Positions 34,171 to 45,508 of a stretch of DNA of 64,000 bases are shown piece by piece (the first letter of the stretch is position 1; each line of letters opens with the position of its first letter). The position numbers and the translations under genes were made by a program. The stretch lies in NCBI RefSeq assembly GCF_003573695.1, contig NC_039358.1:238148345-238212344 (forward strand), read 5' to 3'. The stretch comes from Papaver somniferum. Lineage: Eukaryota > Streptophyta > Magnoliopsida > Ranunculales > Papaveraceae. The notes below the pieces were generated by a model. The model ran no database searches and had not been told where the DNA came from. It saw nothing but the letters and a program-made list of their open reading frames with translations.

Positions 34171-36471
34171 ACCTAACTCTCCAAAGAGCTTCACCTGCGG
34201 CAAAAAATTTTATTCGAAAGCCTAATTAAGACATTATTTAGGAGAGTTTATACATTTAGTAATTACTAGACATGTGTCGAATAAACTATCCCAATGGAAT
34301 GAAATTTGACCCTCAAAATATTTTAGGTGATAAAGTGTTAACTGTTTTAGTTTACCCTAAAATAAGAAAGTAATATTTTCACGCTTTACTGGAGATGGTC
34401 TAACAGATCCAATAGGCTGCAACAACCTCACTGTACCCAAAGACAAAGTCCAATCTCTTCCCCTTTCCATAGAAGGATTTTCGGGGGACCATGAAAATTT
34501 GAAGGGTACCAATATTTTATTTTTGGTAGGTCATTATGAATAAAGTTTAACACCCGTTACAAATCCACATATTTTGGTTAATAGCGAAACTCTTATATTA
34601 TTTTGGTTAGATAAAAGAGTATTACATTAACTAGTTGGAAGCCTAACAAGCTAAGCTCAACAACGTAATACTACATTAATTGAACAGGTTGTCGTGCTAA
34701 CCTACCAGCGAGCCTCATGGGTAACCTAGCCAAGAGAGACGAAGCGGATGGGGCTGAGATTGTGTCACAAGGGTGGAAGCTAATTGTAGCGTCCCCAAAG
34801 CTAGCAGCTAACGAATCCAAGAGATTAACTAAATAAAGAGGCACAGAATCTAAAACTTTTACTTAAACATTCAATTAAACACCAAACCCCCTCTGTTATT
34901 CATCCCCAACTACTCAAATCCTCTTTAATAAATCAACTCCTCAATTACTTCATCTCACAGAAACCCTAAATTTCACAGGAACACATCTCTTCAACTTAAT
35001 CGATGATTCTAACCTAACCCAAACTACGAACTCACCGGTACCCCACTTGATTGATTGATCTCACCAATTTTCTGCAAGGTTTCTCATCGGATAATTCCTC
35101 TCGAAATCGCCAGAGAAGAAGAATGAGGGAAGAAAGAGAGAAAAAAGAAAAGAGAATAAGAAAGAAGAAGAAAAGAAAGAAGACACGAGTTTATCTTCTC
35201 GGCCTAGAGATAAGCTCGACCCAATTTGCTGAAACACCCCACCTTTTTTACACGTGCAGCACAATGAAGTATTCAAAATTACTATTTTACCCTCCGAAAA
35301 CAAATTGATAATCTTCTTCACCAGTGTCCAAATGACACGTGCGAGCAGTCCATTTCGTAACTTTTCGAGATCTAACAAGCGGTACTATTTTCGTTTCTAA
35401 ATCGTTGTTAAATTAATTTCTAATAATTAATGTTTGAGTTACACTAAACGAGTTAATATCGTCTAAGACGTCTCTTGACCGGTCTAATATCGTTGACGAG
35501 CATGAGGGTCTTTACACTAACTCTACCTTCTATTATAATTCCTGCAATTTTGCAACGTCATTTGGGGCTCGACCCTGGGACCTCGTGGGCGCATAAATCT
35601 TTGGAAAACGGGGATGAATCTTATCTTTTAAATAAAAAATAAATTTATTATTTTGGTTATTATTTTAATTTAAAAACTATTTCAAAAATAAATTAATTTA
35701 ATCTTTTCTTTTAATTAGTTTCTCTAATTGAAAAATAAAATAAAATGAAAAATATTATAAGAATCAAAAATTAAGAGTATAATAAAAAGGAATTAAAAAA
35801 TAGAAGAAAAATAAATAAACAAGAACTAAAATAAAATAAAAATTAAACAAAAATTTAAATTAATTTCTTAATTATTATTAAGTAAGGGACAATTCAGTCA
35901 TTTACGCCTACTAAGACATCCCTTATCCATAGATAGTGGCTGGCCTAATAACTCAATAGTCCCGCGAGAAAACCAATGTCCCAAAAAATCCATAGAAGTG
36001 AAGACTAGAGAAAACATAAGATCCAACTGCTAGTCTGCTGTGCCTAACAACAAAGGGAATCGAGGCTCATTCTCCAAAGGCCCACTTCCTCGGCCCCCCT
36101 TTCCATTAAAGAGAAGAATTAGAAAGATCCAGTTCCAATCCTTCCTTGTGGATAGGGGTGAGCATGATTTTTACCTCATCCGCATCCAATCCAATTCATT
36201 ACGGGAATTTTAAATTTAACATATACATCTAATCCAAGATCCAATGAATTTGCATCCAATGGATATATGGATAGAAATATTGGGTACGGATAATCCAATT
36301 GATTTGTTATTGAAAATTTATGATGAAGAAACAAAATAAATATGGATGACTTCTTATAAACTCTACACATTTTATAAATGCGTATAAATATAGAAATGTC
36401 ATGGACAACACACCAAGCAAACACTTTATGAATTTCAAAACTAATTACGTATTTTCCAAAACCTATATAAA
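34171..36471. other. Non-coding stretch of unit 2
   Basis: As in unit 1, but without the quasi-palindrome at the A/T-rich segment (35630-35870). Confidence 0.4.
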
Positions 36472-36500
36472 CTAGGTGGTATATCCGTGCGCTGCACGGG
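36472..36500 (-). mobile_element. Helitron 3' end, unit 2
   Basis: Same CTAG terminus and hairpin as in unit 1 (CTAG at 36472-36475). Confidence 0.65.
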
Positions 36501-37973
36501 CCAAAGTATTTTGTAGAGAAAAGTGTGCTTTGGTGCTAGTGAGTTTTTAGGGGCTCAAAATTGAAGCATGAAACAGAAAAAACAGGCAACAAAAATATTT
36601 TCTTACTAAAAATGATAAAATTCGAAGTAGTCAATTAATAAAATTAAATTATGTTCATTTAAACTTGCGGTTAGATTATTTATCACTTAAATATCCAAGT
36701 CTTCACTGGTATTTTTCTATGTTACTGACTTTATTTATGGCTTTATTTACTGACTTTGTTTTACTGACATTCATCATTGTTGCACCATTCGTAGCATCCT
36801 TTTCCACCACATCCACCATTTTTGTGCTATCTTTAGTTTCCTTAGAAATATAACCCTCTTCTTTCTAGCTCTTGTTGGCGCACCCATCTCGACGGTGTAA
36901 ATCTGAGAAAACACATCCACCACATGCTAAAATTGGTTGTTCCTAAAAAGAACTTGTTAGCTCGTACTGGTTTCAACTGTGAAAAATTGAATGGAAATAC
37001 TTACATATGATTCCAATGTATGTGGTTTGGTTCTCGTAGTGCCATGTCTACCAAACCTTCGTGAATACTTGATGCAACGCTCGGGTCCAATTTCTATCCA
37101 GTAATACCACCTGTTTGACAAATGCTGGAAAACTCCCATCCCTAGTAAATTCCACACTTAATGAGTAGAGAGGCTCAAGTATCTAATTATATAAAAGCAA
37201 CAATTTTCTGAAATCATAAACCAAGTCCTACGGAGTGATGAAAAACACATATTTACAAATGTTAAATAGATGCAAAACATGTACATGAAAATAAGTGTAT
37301 TAAGTTAACAACTACAATCTAGTTCCTTTCTCAGTCAACATTGGGTAATAATAATGGAAAACCTAAAAATTCAATGCATGGATGAACCTCCTTAAGTATG
37401 GTGATTAAATATCCATTTCATGAAGCATCCAATGTAAACGACTCTTGACCTGCTGGAAGAAGAAGCCCACTGGAACACAGAGATGAACTTGATATACCAG
37501 CCAAAACTTCATTATTTAATTAAAATGCATCAACAATTATATTATTTAATCTTAAACGACTTCAAACTATAGTAGGACATCTTGTTGCCTACTGCGCAAC
37601 ATCTTATAATAAAATTCAGGGTTTGCTAGCTTTACCGTAGTAGTAGAATACTTTAGATTCTTTACAAATGTGTATTTGTTAATATTCTAAGCAAAAAAGA
37701 TACAACCCATCGAAAGAAGACGCATACATTAGAGGTTAGTCAACAACCTGTTGTCATCCAGCTGCAATCATAATATATGCAATCAATTGCAAGCGTTACA
37801 TGAAATTGGAATACAGTGCCCATCCAGCTGCAGCCCTCACAATAGAAGCTTCATTTGGAGGAACAAAGACTGCCAACCAAAAGAAAGAAAAATATCTACT
37901 TAGATGTAGACATGCTACTGGAGGTAATGAATGAATAATGGTTGACCCATGCATGCACCTTAAGTTAAATTTT
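36501..37973 (-). other. Helitron-associated non-coding stretch, unit 2
   Basis: Same content as 30210-31675. A minus-strand frame at 36957-37157 (RWYYWIEIGPERCIKYSRRF) is open here and in unit 3 but broken in unit 1. No recognised family. Confidence 0.35.
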
Positions 37974-38089
37974 TCGCTATCCAATATAATGGCAATCGAG
38001 ATGACTAGATGACAACTTTGAATTTAACCTCATGGACTCATGGTCATGAAATTAAAATATCGAAATTTATGTGGAAAAGAAAAGCTTAC

Positions 38090-38297
38090 CAAAAACGGTG
38101 TTGATAGGATTCACGGAAGCTTGATTCTTAGCAGCATCACCAATCAAACGTTCAGTATCAGTAAAACCAACATAAGAAGGTGTAGTTCTGTTCCCTTGGT
38201 CATTAGCAATAATCTCAACTCGGTCATGTTGCCATACACCAACACATGAATATGTTGTACCTAAATCAATCCCGATTGCTGCACCTCTTCCAGCCAT
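38090..38297 (-). pseudogene. HSP70 first exon with splice donor, unit 3
   Basis: Third copy, same translation, donor and upstream TATA (38374-38381). Confidence 0.88.
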
Positions 38298-38809
38298 GTC
38301 TGACAATACACAAACTAAAAACAAAACTCAACTTTGTAACCAGAGACGAGAAGTCTTGAGGCTAGCTTTGATCTTATATAGCCTTTACATGAGTGATTTT
38401 AGAATAAGGTTTCCTAAATTCAGTGTGTTTCCTCTTCTGGAGATTTTGGAACTGACAAAAGCTGACCCCACAAAATCGATCACAGGTCAAATTGCATCCT
38501 TCAACACTTCTGAACAGATTACGAAAATATATGTCGTGTCGTCTACGATCAGAAGCCAACATTCAGTATAATCAAGTACATTACTGAAGTGGAAGAAATT
38601 TTGAAATCGGTACAAAGGAAATTAGTGTTGTATATTATAGAACAAACAATGATGGCAATAATCAATCAATCTCTCACACATATCAACAGAACATTAGAAG
38701 ATATAAACCACAAACTTTTTCAGACAAACACTGTATCTTCAATACATTAAAGAACATTTAATAAGTTTCGCGCCAGTAAACCCGATAATAATATGTAGCA
38801 TAAACACCA

Positions 38810-39394
38810 TTAACTAGAGCTTTGGCTGTACTCTTGTGGGGTCTGGCTTGAAGGGTACCCTATACCATGTCGTTTGTTAGGGAAAATCATGAATACTGAA
38901 CTTGAAATGGCACCAACAACAGGAGGTAACGCCATCAACAAAACCTTCTGTGATGATTGAAATGAAGGATAGTAGCATCCAACCGTGTTTGGGTCCAGTA
39001 AAACAATGACAGCGAATACCAACACCGTAAAAAAAACCATGCACAAAATCTCCAAATCGAAGTTTGTATGCTGATAAGTTCTCTGATTTCGATGATGGCC
39101 AAAGTCCCTTCGTGGTTGCGATCCCGTAATGAGTTACACCGTCATTACCGACGTAACTATCAGTAAAAGATGTAAAGCAACAAGAGAATCCACAAATGGT
39201 AAGGAGAATACCAGTTATTTGTTAATAGTGTGACAGTGACCATTATTGGATACAACAGGACTAAGAAACTGATACAAGAAAACAGTTCCAGTGGGTAAAA
39301 CCTTTAGGAGATTACCTACTCCTTTGAAAGCCATATCTCCTAATTGTTGAGAACTGCTCCTAAGTTGTTTCGACGGAGAAGATGAAGAAGCCAT
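38810..39394 (-). pseudogene. DMP-family (DUF679) membrane protein, unit 3, two frameshifts
   Basis: Shares the eight-A break with unit 2 (39029-39036) and has an additional 4-bp deletion near 39215, in the stretch coding for NKYLTGI. Both predicted breaks fall inside membrane segments. It is the most damaged of the three. Confidence 0.85.
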
Positions 39395-40189
39395 TTATAC
39401 TTTTTTTTACTTGGAGATTTGATATATGTTATATGTAATGATATGGTAGGATTTTCATTGCATCTTTGGGCATTTCCTCTTTATATACAAAAAGTCGAGA
39501 TATTATCAAAAGCAGATTTGAGAAAGGTTTTGCTTGTAAGCAAATCAAAAGTGCTTGCATAACTTTGATGTCAATATTGCTTTTGCTTTTACTCTTAAAA
39601 TTATGTAGACCCATTTCTAAATCTTAAGATTTAGGATTCCTTGTGGAGTGTATTTAGTACGCTTAAATAGGATAAGTTTTGGGTAGTTAGTGTTTGATGT
39701 TAGTGATTTTCAAACACTGAAATTTTTTTGTACTGTATTCATTAATATATGTAGCTACTTTGATGTCATTTTAGAGTATTTTCAATAGGATTGTCAAATA
39801 GGTAAGGGATCTTCGACAAGTCATTTCCCTACATAGTATATTTGTGATCATCAGTAACTTTACTAACACCCTCTTTACTAATTTTAGTAAATTATTTTCG
39901 TCCTACTTGGTAACTCAATACGTTATTGCATCATAAAATCAAATGCGCTAACTCGAACCTCCCATTTTACTATTATCTAAACAATAAATGATTTTGGAAG
40001 TCGGTTCTGGTTTCTAAAGGCTCTATTATGGTTCCGGGTTGGTGAAATCGGAACTGATTCTTAGATCTAAAGGTTCTGTTTTCCATTCCGGCGCCAAATT
40101 TTGTAAACTGAAGAACATATGGGATTGCTTGCAAACTTGTCAAAATGCCACTAGAAAATCGACAAGTTAGCACAGGTGGACCCACTATA

Positions 40190-40467
40190 AGTCTACAAAA
40201 CAGGTGGCTTCTAGGTACGGTCATTTTTTCAAAACCGTCCTTAGAGAGGATTATTTGGGACGTCCATGGGGTGACCGTTTCTATTGGTCACCGGATAATT
40301 AATTTAAGGTTATTTGTCGGCCGTCCCAAAAAGAAAGTATGACCAAAAAGTATTAGTGACGGTAGGATAGAGGACGGATAGAAAATCGTCACAAATACCT
40401 TTTGGGATTAATTTGGGGCTTTTGGGGATGTTTTAACCGTACCAAGAGGCCTTCTATTTTGTAGTGA
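40190..40467. mobile_element. Small CACTA-like element, unit 3
   Basis: Same as in unit 2. Confidence 0.35.
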
Positions 40468-42774
40468 CCTAACTCTCCAAAGAGCTTCACCTGCGGCAAA
40501 AATTTTTATTCGAAAGCCTAATTAAGACATTATTTAGGAGAGTTTATACATTTAGTAATTACTAGACATGTGTCGAATAAACTATCCCAATGGAATGAAA
40601 TTTGACCCTCAAAATATTTTAGGTGATAAAGTGTTAACTGTTTTAGTTTACCCTAAAATAAGAAAGTAATATTTTCACGCTTTACTGGAGATGGTCTAAC
40701 AGATCCAATAGGCTGCAACAACCTCACTGTACCCAAAGACAAAGTCCAATCTCTTCCCCTTTCCATAGAAGGATTTTCGGGGGACCATGAAAATTTTGAA
40801 GGGTACCAATATTTTATTTTTGGTAGGTCATTATGAAATAAAGTTTAACACCCGTTACAAATCCACATATTTTGGTTAATAGCGAAACTCTTATATTATT
40901 TTGGTTATTGGATAAAAGAGTATTACATTAACTAGTTGGAAGCCTAACAAGCTAAGCTCAACAACGTAATACTACATTAATTGAACAGGTTGTCGTGCTA
41001 ACCTACCAGCGAGCCTCATGGGTAACCTAGCCAAGAGAGACGAAGCGGATGGGGCTGAGATTGTGTCACAAGGGTGGAAGCTAATTGTAGCGTCCCCAAA
41101 GCTAGCAGCTAACGAATCCAAGAGATTAACTAAATAAAGAGGCACTAAGAATCTAAAACTTTTACTTAAACATTCAATTAAACACCAAACCCCCTCTGTT
41201 ATTCATCCCCAACTACTCAAATCCTCTTTTAATAAATCAACTCCTCAATTACTTCATCTCACAGAAACCCTAAATTTCACAGGAACACATCTCTTCAACT
41301 TAATCGATGATTCTAACCTAACCCAAACTACGAACTCACCGGTACCCCACTTGATTGATTGATCTCACCAATTTTCTGCAAGGTTTCTCATCGGATAATT
41401 CCTCTCGAAATCGCCAGAGAAGAAGAATGAGGGAAGAAAGAGAGAAAAAGAAAAGAGAATAAGAAAGAAGAAGAAAAGAAAGAAGACACGAGTTTATCTT
41501 CTCGGCCTAGAGATAAGCTCGACCCAATTTGCTGAACACCCACCTTTTTTGACACGTGCAGGCACAATGAAGTATTCAAAATTACTATTTTACCCTCCGA
41601 AAACAAATTGATAAATCTTCTTCACCAGTGTCCAAATGACACGTGCGAGCAGTCCATTTCGTAACTTTTCGAGATCTAACAAGCGGTACTATTTTCGTTT
41701 CTAAATCGTTGTTAAATTAATTTCTAATAATTAATGTTTGAGTTACACTAAACGAGTTAATATCGTCTAAGACGTCTCTTGACCGGTCTAATATCGTTGA
41801 CGAGCATGAGGGTCTTTACACTAACTCTACCTTCTATTATAATTCCTGCAATATTACGTCATTTGGGGCTCGACCCTGGGACCTCGTGGGCGCATAAATC
41901 TTTGGAAAACGGGGATGAATCTTATCTTTTAAATAAATAAATAAATTTATTATTTTGGTTATTATTTTAATTTAAAAACTATTTCAAAAATAAATTAATT
42001 TAATCTTTTCTTTTAATTAGTTTCTCTAATTGAAAAATAAAATAAAATGAAAAATATTATAAGAATCAAAAATTAAGAGTATAATAAAAAGGAATTAAAA
42101 AATAGAAGAAAAATAAATAAACAAGAACTAAAATAAAATAAAAATTAAACAAAAATTTAAATTAATTTTCTTAATTATTATTAAGTAAGGGACAATTCAG
42201 TCATTTACGCCTACTAAGACATCCCTTATCCATAGATAGTGGCTGGCCTAATAACTCAATAGTCCCGCGAGAAAACCAATGTCCCAAAAAATCCATAGAA
42301 GTGAAGACTAGAGAAAACATAAGATCCAACTGCTAGTCTGCTGTGCCTAACAACAAAGGGAATCGAGGCTCATTCTCCAAAGGCCCACTTCCTCGGCCCC
42401 CCTTTCCATTAAAGAGAAGAATTAGAAAGATCCAGTTCCAATCCTTCCTTGTGGATAGGGGTGAGCATGATTTTTACCTCATCCGCATCCAATCCAATTC
42501 ATTACGGGAATTTTAAATTTAACATATACATCTAATCCAAGATCCAATGAATTTGCATCCAATGGATATATGGATAGAAATATTGGGTACGGATAATCCA
42601 ATTGATTTGTTATTGAAAATTTATGATGAAGAAACAAAATAAATATGGATGACTTCTTATAAACTCTACACATTTTATAAATGCGTATAAATATAGAAAT
42701 GTCATGGACAACACACCAAGCAAACACTTTATGAATTTCAAAACTAATTACGTATTTTCCAAAACCTATATAAA
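40468..42774. other. Non-coding stretch of unit 3
   Basis: Same content as unit 2. No gene. Confidence 0.4.
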
Positions 42775-42803
42775 CTAGGTGGTATATCCGTGCGCTGCAC
42801 GGG
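42775..42803 (-). mobile_element. Helitron 3' end, unit 3
   Basis: Third CTAG terminus with hairpin (CTAG at 42775-42778). Here the element can run past the array end at 44273 into unique DNA, so its 5' end should be sought to the right. Confidence 0.65.
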
Positions 42804-44273
42804 CCAAAGTATTTTGTAGAGAAAAGTGTGCTTTGGTGCTAGTGAGTTTTTAGGGGCTCAAAATTGAAGCATGAAACAGAAAAAACAGGCAACAAAAATA
42901 TTTTCTTACTAAAAATGATAAAATTCGAAGTAGTCAATTAATAAAATTAAATTATGTTCATTTAAACTTGCGGTTAGATTATTTATCACTTAAATATCCA
43001 AGTCTTCACTGGTATTTTTCTATGTTACTGACTTTATTTATGGCTTTATTTACTGACTTTGTTTTACTGACATTCATCATTGTTGCACCATTCGTAGCAT
43101 CCTTTTCCACCACATCCACCATTTTTGTGCTATCTTTAGTTTCCTTAGAAATATAACCCTCTTCTTTCTAGCTCTTGTTGGCGCACCCATCTCGACGGTG
43201 TAAATCTGAGAAAACACATCCACCACATGCTAAAATTGGTTGTTCCTAAAAAGAACTTGTTAGCTCGTACTGGTTTCAACTGTGAAAAATTGAATGGAAA
43301 TACTTACATATGATTCCAATGTATGTGGTTTGGTTCTCGTAGTGCCATGTCTACCAAACCTTCGTGAATACTTGATGCAACGCTCGGGTCCAATTTCTAT
43401 CCAGTAATACCACCTGTTTGACAAATGCTGGAAAACTCCCATCCCTAGTAAATTCCACACTTAATGAGTAGAGAGGCTCAAGTATCTAATTATATAAAAG
43501 CAACAATTTTCTGAAATCATAAACCAAGTCCTACGGAGTGATGAAAAACACATATTTACAAATGTTAAATAGATGCAAAACATGTACATGAAAATAAGTG
43601 TATTAAGTTAACAACTACAATCTAGTTCCTTTCTCAGTCAACATTGGGTAATAATAATGGAAAACCTAAAAATTCAATGCATGGATGAACCTCCTTAAGT
43701 ATGGTGATTAAATATCCATTTCATGAAGCATCCAATGTAAACGACTCTTGACCTGCTGGAAGAAGAAGCCCACTGGAACACAGAGATGAACTTGATATAC
43801 CAGCCAAAACTTCATTATTTAATTAAAATGCATCAACAATTATATTATTTAATCTTAAACGACTTCAAACTATAGTAGGACATCTTGTTGCCTACTGCGC
43901 AACATCTTATAATAAAATTCAGGGTTTGCTAGCTTTACCGTAGTAGTAGAATACTTTAGATTCTTTACAAATGTGTATTTGTTAATATTCTAAGCAAAAA
44001 AGATACAACCCATCGAAAGAAGACGCATACATTAGAGGTTAGTCAACAACCTGTTGTCATCCAGCTGCAATCATAATATATGCAATCAATTGCAAGCGTT
44101 ACATGAAATTGGAATACAGTGCCCATCCAGCTGCAGCCCTCACAATAGAAGCTTCATTTGGAGGAACAAAGACTGCCAACCAAAAGAAAGAAAAATATCT
44201 ACTTAGATGTAGACATGCTACTGGAGGTAATGAATGAATAATGGTTGACCCATGCATGCACCTTAAGTTAAAT
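42804..44273 (-). other. Helitron-associated non-coding stretch, unit 3
   Basis: Same content as in unit 2, up to the array end. Confidence 0.35.
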
Positions 44274-44290
44274 CTTTATGAGTACATACT

Positions 44291-44305
44291 CCCCCCCCCC
44301 CCCCC
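44291..44305. repeat. Run of 15 C
   Basis: A homopolymer 17 bases past the right edge of the array, rare in this AT-rich DNA. Confidence 0.95.
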
Positions 44306-45336
44306 TGGTGTTTGCATTGTTGATAAATGAGACTGAGCATGCGAGATTGTCTACATAGAGAAACCCATTATTTTTAACTAATATATGTCAATTTCATGTT
44401 CAAAACAAAATCGATTTTTGTAATGCACAGGGGGTTTCTTGTTACAAATTAATGGACAAATGCTTAAGCTTAACCCTAAGATTTCACAAATAGCTTCTAC
44501 TTCATCAAACACGAATAACTACCACATTCAAGCTCGATCTCGAAACATAAACATTGATTATAATCGAAAGACTGCTAACTTTTGTATCTGGTGATGCTTA
44601 CTTAGCCAAAGGTGATTCAGAAAATGATTAAACATTTCTGTTTCCCGATAAGAATTCAGTTATTCTTCCCTGCCATGAAATCTGCCAACCCTGACACAAT
44701 GAGATAAACCGAAAATTAATATCAGTCATAATAAACCTAACATTTAAAATCTATTCACCCTAATTTACAAAATCCATTAACCGTATTACCCTAATTTACA
44801 TCAACTAATAACCTCTGCATAAAAATTTAATGAATCCTAAATTAAATTTACCTGATTAATAATATCCATCACCTCATGGTTCCTTATGTACAATGTATAA
44901 TCAATTATCACCTGCATAAATTAAATATAAATCTTTATGTATAACCAAAAAAAAGTTACACCAGGAAAAAAAACGTATGATGTAAAGAGAAAATCGTGGT
45001 ATTCGATCGTGGAATTAAGTTATTGTTACCTGAAGAGAGGATAATAATTACAACATGCAGGTACAAAGAAGAAGAAACGGAGAGTGGAGAAGAAGCCGTG
45101 AAAAGAGAAAATATGGGAAAGGAAGAAAAAAAATCTCGTAGGGATTTAGGTTTTCCGCAAAAAAAATTCTTTTCATGCGCGGTACATAGAGAAGTGGGGT
45201 CGGACATACCAAAAATTGGTGGTGGAGAAAATCCTTAGGTTTCGATTGGTCTATATTTTTTTGGTGGGGCCAGAAGCTCTTAGAAGAGAGTTTGATTCAG
45301 CTTTAGCCACTACAAAGGAAAATCACCTGAAATTCT
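44306..45336. other. No gene recognised
   Basis: AT-rich. The short frame at 44996-45238 is GA-rich and low-complexity. Possible continuation of the Helitron from unit 3, without a visible 5' end. Confidence 0.35.
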
Positions 45337-45508
45337 TGTTAAAGGAGAAGGAGACATAAAATAGGGAGAAGAAAAGAGAAAAATTTCTTATTCATGTGTA
45401 TTATAGACGGACATTAGAGCCTCTATTTATAGGGCTAGACACAAGGGAATCCCGGTAATAAATGGGATTTGCCCTAGATATTGTTAACATAATTACACGT
45501 TTATAACA
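45337..45508 (-). repeat. 3' LTR of the degenerate element
   Basis: Shares aaaggagaaggagacataaaa, the reversed TATA box and cccggtaataaatgggattt with 49183-49355, with visible divergence (roughly one base in eight by eye). Confidence 0.7.

Larger units (their letters stand above)
25341..44273. repeat. Three head-to-tail copies of a 6.3-kb unit
   Basis: Unit 1 is 25341-31675, unit 2 31676-37973, unit 3 37974-44273 (6,335, 6,298 and 6,300 bp). All start tcgctatccaatataatgg and end ccttaagttaaat; the two internal junctions are identical. Units 2 and 3 share many small differences from unit 1 (for example around 27280-28300 against 33620-34600), so unit 1 is the outlier. Each unit carries, left to right: HSP70 exon 1 and promoter (minus), a DMP gene (minus), a CACTA-like insertion, a non-coding stretch with a reversed TATA-less leader-like region, and a Helitron 3' end. 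Unequal crossing over or an assembly effect could both give such a pattern. Confidence 0.95.

Noticed and set aside
35051..35308. Plus-strand Arg/Lys-rich 85-codon frame
   Set aside because: Low-complexity GA-rich DNA; the frame differs among the three units through small indels.
30182..36475. Head-to-tail Helitron concatemer as cause of the array
   Set aside because: A Helitron 5' TC start does not follow the CTAG ends; unit borders lie 1.5 kb away from them.
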